From positions 116,333 to 180,332 of the forward strand of contig CAVUIU010000021.1 of NCBI GenBank assembly GCA_963741615.1: a stretch of 64,000 nucleotides of DNA, written 5' to 3'. Position 1 is the stretch's first letter, and each line of letters begins with the position of its first letter. The notes beneath the pieces are model-generated. The model was not told the DNA's origin and searched no databases. It saw only the letters and a program-made list of their open reading frames with translations. Origin of the DNA: UBA9676 sp963741615 (GTDB taxonomy: Bacteria > Actinomycetota > Actinomycetes > Streptosporangiales > Streptosporangiaceae). Made by a program: the position numbers and the translations under genes. Shown here piece after piece: positions 9,301-17,101 of this stretch.

Positions 9301-10196
9301 TGCCAGCGGTGCGGATGGCGGAGATCGTCGGGCCGGCCGCGGCGGCCGGCCGCGGCGTCGGCGCCTTCAACGTCATCGGCATCGAGCTCGCCGAGGCGAT
9401 CGCCGCCGGTGCCGAAGCCGCCGGTGCGCCCGTGGTCCTTCAGGTCAGCCAGAACTGCGTCGCCTACCACGGCGCGCTCGGCCCACTGGCCCGGGCCTGC
9501 GCCGCCATCGCGGACTCCGCTGCCGTGCCGGTGGCGCTGCACCTTGACCACATCACCGGTGCCGAGCTGCTCGCCGAGGCCGCGGGCCTGGGCTTCGGAT
9601 CGGTCATGTACGACGCGTCGGCCCTGCCCTACGACCAGAACGTCCGCGCTACCGCCGCAGTCGCCCGGTGGTGTCACGGGCGGGGGATGTGGGTCGAGGC
9701 CGAACTCGGTGAGATCGGCGGGAAGGACGGCGTGCACTCGCCCCGCGCGCGCACGGATCCCGACGACGCGGCCCGCTATGTCGATGCCACCGGGGTCGAT
9801 GCCCTGGCCGTGGCGGTCGGCAGCTCCCACGCGATGCTGACCCGCGATGCGGTCCTGGACACCGGGCTCATCGCCAGGATCCATGGCGCGGTCAGCGTCC
9901 CGCTGGTCCTGCACGGCTCGTCGGGAGTCCCCGACGCGGCGCTGGCCGCGGCGGTCGCCGCCGGGATCACCAAGATCAATGTGGCCACTCAGCTGAACAA
10001 GGTGTTCACGGCCGCCGTTCGCGGCTGTCTCGCTGCCGATGCCTCCCTTGTCGATCCACGGCGGTACGGTGCGGCGGGGCGTGATGCGATGGCCGTTGAG
10101 GTAACCCGCCTGCTAAGGGTGATCGGCGCCGGGGGCGCCGGGGGCGCCGGGGGCGCCGGGATCGCCGGTCAGGATGAATCGCCGGGCCCGCCGTGA
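9300..10196 (+). CDS. Class II (zinc) fructose/tagatose-bisphosphate aldolase
   Basis: This 298-residue class II aldolase cleaves ketose bisphosphates to dihydroxyacetone phosphate and glyceraldehyde 3-phosphate. The catalytic and zinc-binding elements are visible: LHLDHITG (about residues 81-88), AELGEIGG, GSSHAML and LHGSSGV. The ATG overlaps the kinase stop by one base, and its own stop overlaps the next kinase (GTGA). The extreme C-terminus carries (GAG)n, encoded by four exact 9-bp repeats, which is outside the conserved fold. Fructose and tagatose specificity cannot be separated here; the neighbouring LacC-like kinase slightly favours tagatose. Confidence 0.9.
   Translation: MPAVRMAEIVGPAAAAGRGVGAFNVIGIELAEAIAAGAEAAGAPVVLQVSQNCVAYHGALGPLARACAAIADSAAVPVALHLDHITGAELLAEAAGLGFGSVMYDASALPYDQNVRATAAVARWCHGRGMWVEAELGEIGGKDGVHSPRARTDPDDAARYVDATGVDALAVAVGSSHAMLTRDAVLDTGLIARIHGAVSVPLVLHGSSGVPDAALAAAVAAGITKINVATQLNKVFTAAVRGCLAADASLVDPRRYGAAGRDAMAVEVTRLLRVIGAGGAGGAGGAGIAGQDESPGPP
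10125..10160 (+). repeat. Four tandem 9-bp repeats in the aldolase 3' end
   Basis: Four perfect copies of GGCGCCGGG encode a Gly-Gly-Ala run at the C-terminus of the aldolase. The array keeps frame, so copy-number change would alter only a flexible tail. Confidence 0.8.
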
Positions 10197-11182
10197 CGGG
10201 GCATGACGGCGCCCCGGGCGTGGATCTGGTGGTGGTCGGCGACTGCAACCCGGACGTGCTGGTGCTGGGCGACGACGTCACCCCGTCCTTTGGCCAGCAG
10301 GAGAAGCTGGTGAGGGGCATCTGGATGGTCGTCGGCGGCTCCGCGGCCATCACGGCGGTGGCCGCGGCGCGGCTGGGGCTGAGCGTGGGGCTGGTCGCGG
10401 CGGTGGGAGCCGACCCGGCCGGGGATTTCCTGCTGCGCGAGCTTTCCCGGGAGGGCGTGGGCACCGCCGCCGTGGCCGTGCGCGATGGTGTGCCGACCGG
10501 CATGACCGTCGCGCTGTCGCGTGGCGCCGATCGTGCGATCCTGACCGCGCTGGGAGCGGTGGCGTCACTGACCACCCAAGATGTTCCCGCCACGCTGCTC
10601 GCCCGGGCCCGCCATGTGCATGTCAGCTCCTACTTCCTGCTGGAGCACTCGCTGGGCCCCGGGCTGGCGGCCATGCTCGCGGCCGCGCGGGCCGCGGGGG
10701 CCACCACCTCGCTCGATACCAACTGGGATCCGGCCGGCAGATGGGGTGATGACCACCTCCATGCCTCGCTGGCACAGACGGATGTGCTGCTCCCCAACGA
10801 GACGGAAGCCCTGCGGCTCGCCGGCGAGCCGACCTTGCCGGCCGCGGCCGGGGCCCTCACCGCCGCGGGGCCCCGGCTGGCGGTCAAGCTCGGCGAACGG
10901 GGAGTCCTGTGTGCGGACGGTCCCGTGTGGCACCGGGTGGGGCTGCCGCCGGTGACGCCCGTCAACGCCACCGGCGCGGGGGATTGCTTCAACGCAGGGC
11001 TGATCGCCGGCCTGCTGCGCGGCCTCGCCCTGCCCGACGCGGCCGCGCTGGGCTGCGCCGTTGGTGCGCTGTCAACCCGGGCGGCCGGCGGCACGGCAAG
11101 CTGCCCGGACCTGGCCTCCGCGCTGGCCCTTGCCCGGACCGCCACCATCGCGGGGGTCAGCGAGGGGACGCTGTCCTCGTGA
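10193..11182 (+). CDS. PfkB-family carbohydrate kinase (ribokinase-like)
   Basis: This 329-residue ribokinase-type kinase shows an N-terminal VVVGDCNPDVLVLGDDV, the GGSAAITAVAAARLG substrate region, LLPNETEALRLAG and the C-terminal VNATGAGDCFNAG motif with the catalytic Asp. It differs from the upstream PfkB, resembling sugar or 2-keto-3-deoxy-type kinases rather than 1-PFK. The GTG start overlaps the aldolase stop (GTGA), making a three-gene kinase-aldolase-kinase operon. The likely role is phosphorylation of a free sugar or sugar acid before the first kinase acts; the substrate is unknown. Confidence 0.87.
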   Translation: MTGHDGAPGVDLVVVGDCNPDVLVLGDDVTPSFGQQEKLVRGIWMVVGGSAAITAVAAARLGLSVGLVAAVGADPAGDFLLRELSREGVGTAAVAVRDGVPTGMTVALSRGADRAILTALGAVASLTTQDVPATLLARARHVHVSSYFLLEHSLGPGLAAMLAAARAAGATTSLDTNWDPAGRWGDDHLHASLAQTDVLLPNETEALRLAGEPTLPAAAGALTAAGPRLAVKLGERGVLCADGPVWHRVGLPPVTPVNATGAGDCFNAGLIAGLLRGLALPDAAALGCAVGALSTRAAGGTASCPDLASALALARTATIAGVSEGTLSS

Positions 11183-11272
11183 ACCGTCCGGCGGGGGAGG
11201 CGCTCGCGGCCGCCGGGGGCCATGGCAGCGGCCGTGGCACCGCTCCCCGTCAGGGCCGCGGCACCGCTCCCG

Positions 11273-12217
11273 TCAGGGCCGCAGCACCGCCTTCACCGGA
11301 TGCAAGCCGCCGTTCATCAGGCTGGTGAAGATCTCCGCCCCCTCGGCCAGCGGATAGCCCGCCGCCCAGGTCAGGTCCCAGTCCCGGACCAGCGCCGTGG
11401 CCTGGGCGAATTCGTCGTCGCCGTAGGCGAAGGAGCCGAGGACCCGCTTCTCGCCCCTGACCAGGGCGCTGGCGTCGAAGCCTGCCTCCTCGTCGGCCAG
11501 CCCGAGCCACACGGCCACCCCCCCGGGGCGCTGATGGGCGACGGAGGCGGCGCGCGTCGCGGCCGACCCGACGGCGTCTATCACGACGTCGTACTCGCCG
11601 GTCAGGCCCGCCGCGGCCGCTCCGGCGCCGAGGCGGCGGGCGGCGGCGAGCCGGTCCGGTGACAGGTCGGTCACGTCGACGCTGCCCGCCCCGCCGGACA
11701 GCGCCGCCGCGACGCACAGCAGCCCGATGGCACCGCACCCGATAACGGCCACCCGCGCACCCCCGGCCCCGCCGGCACCACCGGCCCGGTTCCATGCGTG
11801 CACCGCGTTGGCGGCGGGCTCGATGAGCGCCGCCGTCTCCCATGCCAGCCCGGGCGGCAGCGGGCGGAGCGCGGAGGCGGGCACCGCGACCCGCTCGGCG
11901 AATCCGCCCGCGCGGTGCACGCCGATGATCGCCCGCTCCCGGCAGACGTGGCGCAGCCCCCGCTGGCACAGGTCGCAATGGCCGCACGAGAGAATGGGGT
12001 TGATCACCACCGCCTCGCCCCCGGCGCTGATCCCGGCGAACTCGTGTCCCATGATCAGTGGTGGTTTCCGGAACCCGGGATGCCGGGCGCCGTGCAGTTC
12101 GCTGCCGCAGATCCCGGCCGCGCGGACGTGGACCAGGACCTCGCCGGGCGCCGGGCCGGGCTCGGGGACATCGAGCATTTCCAGGGTGCCCGGCCCGGTG
12201 AAGACCAGCGCCTTCAC
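11273..12217 (-). CDS. Zinc-dependent alcohol/polyol dehydrogenase (MDR family)
   Basis: This 314-residue medium-chain dehydrogenase has the catalytic-zinc motifs GICGSELHG and MGHEFAG, and a structural zinc cluster CGHCDLCQRGLRHVC. The Rossmann motif VAVIGCGAIGLL follows a Gly/Ala-rich linker. It most resembles sugar-alcohol or sugar-phosphate dehydrogenases such as galactitol-1-phosphate 5-dehydrogenase. It starts with GTG 46 bases after the SMP-30 stop and is the last gene of a minus-strand RidA-lactonase-dehydrogenase operon. Its stop lies 90 bases beyond the convergent kinase. At 314 residues it is slightly shorter than most family members. Confidence 0.85.
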   Translation of the reverse strand: MKALVFTGPGTLEMLDVPEPGPAPGEVLVHVRAAGICGSELHGARHPGFRKPPLIMGHEFAGISAGGEAVVINPILSCGHCDLCQRGLRHVCRERAIIGVHRAGGFAERVAVPASALRPLPPGLAWETAALIEPAANAVHAWNRAGGAGGAGGARVAVIGCGAIGLLCVAAALSGGAGSVDVTDLSPDRLAAARRLGAGAAAAGLTGEYDVVIDAVGSAATRAASVAHQRPGGVAVWLGLADEEAGFDASALVRGEKRVLGSFAYGDDEFAQATALVRDWDLTWAAGYPLAEGAEIFTSLMNGGLHPVKAVLRP

Positions 12218-12263
12218 CGCTGCGGGTCCGCTTCGTCAGTCACGGTGAGTCCTCCAGGGAGTG

Positions 12264-13115
12264 TCAGCCGCGGAAGGGATGGGCGGGCAGCCCAGTGGCC
12301 CCCGGCCGGCAGGCGAGCAGCGCGCCGGCGCACGTCCCGGGCCCGGCGGCGGTGGTGATGTAGAGGGTGTCCAGACCCGGGCCGCCAAAGGCGCAGCTGG
12401 TCACGTGGGCCGCCGGGATCTGCAGGGTCTGCTCCAGGCGGCCGTCCGGCCGGTACCGCAGCAGCGCGCCGCCGCCCCACAGCGCCACCCAGACGCACCC
12501 GTCGGCGTCGACCGTCAGGCCGTCGGGCATCACCCTGTCGCCGCCGGCGCTGGCGAAGACGCGGCGGTTGCCGATGGCCCCGCTGGCGGCGTCATAGTCG
12601 AGGACGTCAACCGCGTACGTGAGCGAGTCGATGTAGTACATCCGCGACTCATCCGGGCTCCAGCCGATGCCGTTGGAGATGCTGACGCCGGCCAGCACCC
12701 GGGTCACCCCGTGATCGGGGTCGAGCCGGTACAGGCTGCCGGCCTCCGGTGACTCGTCCTGCGCCATCGTGCCGGCGAAGAACCGTCCCGCGCTGTCGCA
12801 CGCCCCGTCGTTCATCCGGTTTCCCGGCACGTCCGGTTCGACCTGCGCGAGGAGGGTCAGCCGCCCGGTGGCCGGGTCCATGACGCAGAAGCCGTCCCTG
12901 GCCGCCAGCACCAGGCCCCCGGCTGCCCGCGGGGCGATGGCGCCGACCGGCTGGCCGGCGTCCCAGGCGGTGTGGGTGCCGTCCGCGGCGAGCCGGTGGA
13001 CCTGGTGTGCCGGGATGTCCGTCCAGTACAGGGCGCCCTCCACCGGCTCCCAGCAGGGGCCCTCGCCCAGCGCGGCCCGGGGGACAGGCAGTTCGGCCAG
13101 TTGCGGGGTCACCAC
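12264..13115 (-). CDS. SMP-30/gluconolactonase family protein
   Basis: This 283-residue six-bladed beta-propeller of the SMP-30/gluconolactonase/LRE family hydrolyses sugar lactones with a divalent metal. Diagnostic parts are the early Glu (GEGPCWEP), RMNDGACDSAGRFFAGTM, SISNGIGWSPDESRMYYIDS and DGLTVDADGCVWVALWGG, which contain the metal-binding Glu, Asn and Asp positions. Two consecutive GTG codons compete as start. The position between RidA and a sugar dehydrogenase suggests oxidation of an aldose to the lactone followed by hydrolysis to the acid. Confidence 0.9.
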   Translation of the reverse strand: MVTPQLAELPVPRAALGEGPCWEPVEGALYWTDIPAHQVHRLAADGTHTAWDAGQPVGAIAPRAAGGLVLAARDGFCVMDPATGRLTLLAQVEPDVPGNRMNDGACDSAGRFFAGTMAQDESPEAGSLYRLDPDHGVTRVLAGVSISNGIGWSPDESRMYYIDSLTYAVDVLDYDAASGAIGNRRVFASAGGDRVMPDGLTVDADGCVWVALWGGGALLRYRPDGRLEQTLQIPAAHVTSCAFGGPGLDTLYITTAAGPGTCAGALLACRPGATGLPAHPFRG

Positions 13116-13136
13116 GCGGTGCCTGCCGTGGCCCGG

Positions 13137-13529
13137 TTACGCCCCGCCGCCGTCGGCGGTGGCGGGGAGCACGGCCACGCAGTCGATCTCGACGAGCATG
13201 CCGGGCAGCGGCAGCGCGGCACCCACGGTGGTCCGGGCCGGCAACGGCTGCGGGAAGACCTGCGAGTAGACGCCGTCCATGGCGCGGAAATCGCCGATGT
13301 CCGTGAGGAACACCCGGCACTGGACGACGTCCGCCAGGCCCGCGCCGGCCGACTCGAGCACGGCCGCGACGTTGGCCAGCACGATCTTGGTCTGTTCCTC
13401 GATGGTGCCGCCGGTCACCACCCCGTCGCGCAGTGCCCCCTGGCCCGACACATAGATGAAACGGCCTTCGGCGACGATGCCGGGGGAGTACGCACCGGCC
13501 TGGCTGCCGCCGACGGGCTGCTTAGCCAT
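13137..13529 (-). CDS. RidA/YjgF family enamine/imine deaminase
   Basis: This is a 130-residue RidA protein. The conserved core AYSPGIVAEGRFIYVSGQ, TGGTIEEQTKIVLANVAAVLE, VFLTDIGDFRAMDGVY and PARTTVGAALPLPGMLVEIDCVAV includes the arginine that binds the substrate carboxylate. Members hydrolyse reactive 2-aminoacrylate-type imines. ATG 13529 puts the core at the usual distance from the N-terminus and has a GGGGG tract upstream; ATG 13544 is an alternative. It is the first gene of the RidA-lactonase-dehydrogenase operon, 21 bases ahead of SMP-30. Confidence 0.88.
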   Translation of the reverse strand: MAKQPVGGSQAGAYSPGIVAEGRFIYVSGQGALRDGVVTGGTIEEQTKIVLANVAAVLESAGAGLADVVQCRVFLTDIGDFRAMDGVYSQVFPQPLPARTTVGAALPLPGMLVEIDCVAVLPATADGGGA

Positions 13530-13723
13530 GCCCGAGACCCCCATCCGCCGCCCTTGTCCCGTATCCCGCACTAGCATTCCCGAACACGATAGCGAGCATG
13601 CCAGACCAGATCGTGATTCAGCGCTAGGTTGTCCACCGTATCGGGCAGCGGCCCGGGCTGCCCGGGGGGTGGGGCGTTCCCGGGCAGCGCGCCGCCGGGC
13701 ATGGGTGACAGGGACGGCCGGGG

Positions 13724-14491
13724 ATGCGCGGACTTCGCGGCAAACGGGTTCTCATCAGTGGCGGCAGCAGCGGTATCGGGCTGGCCACCGCGGAGCGGTT
13801 CCTCGAGGAGGGATCGCGGGTATTCGTCTGCGGCGCCGATCCGGGGGAGGTGGAGACGGCGGTCGCCGGGCTCACCCGCAAGGGCGAGGTTTCCGGGCTG
13901 GCGTGCGACGTGAGCGTCGAGGCGGATGTCGCCCGCCTGGCCGGGACGGCCGCACGCGCGCTCGGCGGTGTGGATGTGCTGGTCAACAACGCGGGCATCG
14001 CCCGGCGCGACCCGTTCCTCGCGATCGCGCCCGCGGACTGGGACCGGATCGTCGAGGTGAACCTCCGCGGCATGTTCCTGGTGGCGCAGGCGGTCAGCCG
14101 CCAGATGGTGGAGCGGGGCGGCGGCGGTGTGATCCTCAACATGTGCTCCACCAACGGCATCGCGGGGGAGGAGGGCTACGCCCACTACAACGCCTCGAAG
14201 GGTGGCGTGCTGCTGCTCACCAAGACCATGGCGGTGGAGCTCGGCGGCCACGGGATCCGGGTGAACGCGCTGTGCCCCGGTTACATCCGCACCCCGCTCA
14301 ACGCGGCCATCGCCGCGGAGATCGGTGGCGGGGAGTTCGAGGCCGCCTACGTGCGGGACCGGATCCCGCTCGGGCGGGCCGGCCGGGCGCAGGACGTGGC
14401 CGCCGCCTATGCCTTCCTCGCCTCCGACGACGCCGGGTTCATCCACGGCAGTGCGCTGGTCATCGACGGCGGCCAGCTCGCGGTGATGTGA
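13724..14491 (+). CDS. Short-chain dehydrogenase/reductase (classical SDR)
   Basis: This 255-residue SDR has cofactor motif SGGSSGIG (residues about 12-19), the stabilising NNAG, active-site Ser in MCSTNG, the catalytic YNASK, and the PG-motif CPGYIRTPL. The Arg-free end of beta-2 (VCGADPG) gives no firm NAD/NADP choice. It is divergent from the RidA operon across about 195 bases, so it may belong to the same sugar-acid regulon, for example as a gluconate-type 5-dehydrogenase; this is a guess from context. Confidence 0.87.
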   Translation: MRGLRGKRVLISGGSSGIGLATAERFLEEGSRVFVCGADPGEVETAVAGLTRKGEVSGLACDVSVEADVARLAGTAARALGGVDVLVNNAGIARRDPFLAIAPADWDRIVEVNLRGMFLVAQAVSRQMVERGGGGVILNMCSTNGIAGEEGYAHYNASKGGVLLLTKTMAVELGGHGIRVNALCPGYIRTPLNAAIAAEIGGGEFEAAYVRDRIPLGRAGRAQDVAAAYAFLASDDAGFIHGSALVIDGGQLAVM

Positions 14492-14501
14492 TCGCGGGTC
14501 A

Positions 14502-15824
14502 TCAGAAGAACGTGTGCACGGCGTCCACGACGTGATAGCTGTCGTCGACGACGGGAATCACCCGCCACTTGTCGAACGTGGTGCAGGGGTGGGAGACGCC
14601 CAGGCAGACCAGGTCACCGGGGGCGAGGTCGGTGCCGGGCGGAAGCCGCACGTACGCGTGCTGGTCGTCGAGGGCGCTCACGTGTGATCCCGCCGCGGGG
14701 ATCACCTGCCCGCCGGGCGTGGCGAACCGCAGCGGTACCGGCATGCCAGCGTCGAAGCCCACATCGCGCCGCCCCGCGCAGGCCAGCGCCAGTCCCGGCT
14801 CCGGCCGGGACAGCACATGCGCCCACAGTTCCAGCGCCGGTTCCAGCGCGGGTTCGTGCGCCGGCCCCGCCCCGGCCCCGCCGCCGGGCCGCCCGCCACC
14901 GCCCGGCGCGATCCCCGCGTACAGCCCGTGGTCGAAGGCCACGTACACGCCGCTGCGCAGCACGACGGCCGGGGCCCCGGCGCCCGCCCAGCCGTGGACC
15001 AGCTCCCGCACCACCACGTCGAAGAACGCACTGCCTCCCGCGGACAGGATCACGCTCTCGGGTGCGGCCGCGGCGGCGAGACGCTCACCCAGCGTGCGCA
15101 GTGCCTGGCAGTACCGGGTGATCTCCGCCAGCGTCGGTGCGTCGCGGTCATGGCCGATGAGCCCCTCGAACCCGGCCGCCCCGGCCACACGCAGGGTGGC
15201 GGTCGCGGCCGCCGCCTCCGCGACCGCGACCGCCTCGCCGACGTCGCGGCAGCCGGTGCGCCCGCCCGGGTAGCCGAGCTCGACCAGCACCGGCACGGGC
15301 CTGGCGGCGCCATGTGCCCGGAGCGGGGAGTCGAGCAGCCTGACCCCGGCCACGCTGTCGACGTAGAGGTAGCACTCGAAATCGGGATCGGCCGCCATCT
15401 CGCCCACCAGCCAGGAGATCCCGGCGGGGTCGGTCAGCTCGTTGGCCAGCAGGACGCGGGGAACCCCGAATGCCCGGAAGACGAGCACCTGGCCGATCGT
15501 CGCCGCTGTCACCGCCCAGGCGCCCGCCGCCAGCTGCCGGGCCACGAGCTGGGGGGCCATCGTCGTCTTGCCGTGCGGTGCGAGCCTGACGCCCGCGGCC
15601 GCGCAGTACGCGGCCATGGCCGCGATGTTGTGGGCCACCGCCGATTCGCGGAGCACGAGCAGTGGGGTGGTGAAGCCCGACCCGAACAGCGGCGGACGCT
15701 GACTGCCCAGGCTCGCCGAGGTCACCGGCTGGCGGGACGCGATGACGCCGAACCCCTTCTCGGTCGCGGCGATAGGCCGGTTTCTCAGCGCGGCCACCGC
15801 CGCGCGGACGCCGGGCGGGAGCAC
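14502..15824 (-). CDS. D-threonine aldolase/D-serine dehydratase-like PLP enzyme (alanine racemase N-terminal fold)
   Basis: This enzyme of about 440 residues has a fold-type III PLP barrel. The PLP lysine lies in RLAPHGKTTMAPQ after the FTTPLLVLRESAVAHNIAAM start. The C-terminal beta-domain carries the zinc-binding HxxxxxxxxxC pattern of the DSD1/D-threonine-aldolase family (VSHPCTTFDKWRVIPVVDD). Annotated relatives are called amino acid deaminases. A Gly-rich insert (GGGGRPGGGAGAG) interrupts the C-terminal domain. The start is uncertain: GTG 15824 gives the family length, but the frame stays open upstream. It converges with the SDR gene at a distance of 10 bases. Confidence 0.82.
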   Translation of the reverse strand: MLPPGVRAAVAALRNRPIAATEKGFGVIASRQPVTSASLGSQRPPLFGSGFTTPLLVLRESAVAHNIAAMAAYCAAAGVRLAPHGKTTMAPQLVARQLAAGAWAVTAATIGQVLVFRAFGVPRVLLANELTDPAGISWLVGEMAADPDFECYLYVDSVAGVRLLDSPLRAHGAARPVPVLVELGYPGGRTGCRDVGEAVAVAEAAAATATLRVAGAAGFEGLIGHDRDAPTLAEITRYCQALRTLGERLAAAAAPESVILSAGGSAFFDVVVRELVHGWAGAGAPAVVLRSGVYVAFDHGLYAGIAPGGGGRPGGGAGAGPAHEPALEPALELWAHVLSRPEPGLALACAGRRDVGFDAGMPVPLRFATPGGQVIPAAGSHVSALDDQHAYVRLPPGTDLAPGDLVCLGVSHPCTTFDKWRVIPVVDDSYHVVDAVHTFF

Positions 15825-15944
15825 CGGGCCCGGCCCTGTCAGCCCACGGCCGGGGCATGCGCGATCATGTGGCGAGGATAGACCTTTCCGCCAGCCGGGT
15901 AGCGTGGGCTCTGCGACGTGGGACGTGATGAGAGGAGCTCGGCG

Positions 15945-16427
15945 ATGCCCGACGAGAGGCGCCACGAGTCCGCTGATCTTGAGGACTACGAGGTGCGGGA
16001 CGCGTCCGACACGCTGGATGGAGACCCCGGGGACGACCCGCTCGACCGGGGGGTGATTCCGCCGCAGCACTGGTCGGCCGGGATGAGATTCGGCTCGACC
16101 GCCGCGGAGCAGGAGGCAGGCGAGTCCCTCGATCAGCTGCTCGCCGAGGAGGAGCCAGACACCGACGGCGGCGCCGATGACGAGTGGGCCGGGGACATCA
16201 CCGGCGACGAGGACGCGGCGGACGAGGACGTGGACGGGCTGCTGCTCGATGACGGCCCGGATCCCCGGGCGGGCCGGCTGGTGGCCGAGGACGAGGGGAC
16301 CCATCCGGTCCGCGAGGCCGATCTTGTCGCGCACGACGCCGGGATCGATGGCGGCGCGGCGACCGCGGAGGAGGCGGCGGTCCACGTGGTAGCTGACGAC
16401 GACACCGACATCCGCTCGGGCGATTGA
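15945..16427 (+). CDS. DUF5709 domain protein
   Basis: This small acidic protein of 160 residues begins DERRHESADLEDYEVRDASDTLDGD, continues with GVIPPQHWSAGMRFGSTAAEQEAGESLDQLLAEEEPD, and ends with HPVREADLVAHDAGIDGGAATAEEAAVHVV. This is the layout of DUF5709, an actinobacterial family of unknown function. ATG 15945 is preceded by GAGGAG. Its calculated charge is strongly negative from many Asp and Glu residues. It stands alone, divergent from the PLP enzyme. Confidence 0.85.
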   Translation: MPDERRHESADLEDYEVRDASDTLDGDPGDDPLDRGVIPPQHWSAGMRFGSTAAEQEAGESLDQLLAEEEPDTDGGADDEWAGDITGDEDAADEDVDGLLLDDGPDPRAGRLVAEDEGTHPVREADLVAHDAGIDGGAATAEEAAVHVVADDDTDIRSGD

Positions 16428-16516
16428 CCGGCTACGGCTAGCAGGCACGCCAGTGGGTGCGTCCGCATCCGCCGTTCAGCGCCTTCGGCATGCGCCTGAG
16501 GCGCGCCGCCGGAACG

Positions 16517-16996
16517 CTAGCGCCAGTGCTCCAGCGGCATGGGGCCCCGGCTGAGGACCGTGCGGATCGCGAAGGTGCTGCGCGCCTCGACGACCGATGG
16601 GATGGTCAGGATCTGGCCCAGGAGCAGCTGCTCATACCCCGCGAGGTCGGGCACGGCGGCTTCGACGAGGAAGTCATCGGTCCCGGAGACCAGGTAGCAG
16701 GCGACGATCGCGGGGATCGCCAGCAGGGCCTGCTCGATCCGCGATGAGGTGTCCGGCGAGTGTCCCTCGACTCTCAGGCCGATGAAGACGGTCAGCCCGA
16801 GCCCGGCCGCTGCCCTGCTGACCTCGGCGTGATATCCGGCGATGATCCCGCTTGCCTCCAGCGCCTTCACCCGCCGCAGGCACGCCGACGGTGACAGCGC
16901 GATGGCATCGGCGAGATCCACATTGGCGATACGGCCGTCGCGCTGCAGCCGCGCGACGATGGCACGATCCACCCGGTCTGCTATGTGCTGCGGCAT
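16517..16996 (-). CDS. Lrp/AsnC family transcriptional regulator
   Basis: This 159-residue regulator has an N-terminal winged helix (DRAIVARLQRDGRIANVDLADAIALSPSACLRRVKALEASGII) and a C-terminal RAM ligand-binding domain (EQALLAIPAIVACYLVSGTDDFLVEAAVPDLAGYEQLLL). ATG 16996 begins MPQHIADRVD, the normal family start. It is divergent from an APC amino-acid exporter, the classical arrangement in which an Lrp protein senses an amino acid and controls its export. A perfect ATAACGTTAT palindrome lies between the two genes. Confidence 0.92.
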   Translation of the reverse strand: MPQHIADRVDRAIVARLQRDGRIANVDLADAIALSPSACLRRVKALEASGIIAGYHAEVSRAAAGLGLTVFIGLRVEGHSPDTSSRIEQALLAIPAIVACYLVSGTDDFLVEAAVPDLAGYEQLLLGQILTIPSVVEARSTFAIRTVLSRGPMPLEHWR

Positions 16997-17020
16997 GAAA
17001 GTTAGCTTACAGTCCAGATT

Positions 17021-17035
17021 GCATAACGTTATTGC
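17021..17035. promoter_or_regulatory. Candidate Lrp operator between regulator and exporter genes
   Basis: The sequence GCATAACGTTATTGC contains the perfect ten-base palindrome ATAACGTTAT (17023-17032), 27 bases upstream of the Lrp start and about 70 upstream of the exporter. It is the most AT-rich point of the intergenic region, as expected for an autoregulatory Lrp site. Confidence 0.5.
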
Positions 17036-17101
17036 GCTGCTGTCCCTGATCCGCGTCATACTTGCCATCGCGTGCGAGGCCTTTTCGGCCAGGCTGGACT
17101 C

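Noticed and set aside
14502..16448. Minus frame of 648 codons as one gene
   Set aside because: Only the part downstream of about 15824 has family homology; the rest overlaps the DUF5709 gene antisense and has no conserved sequence.
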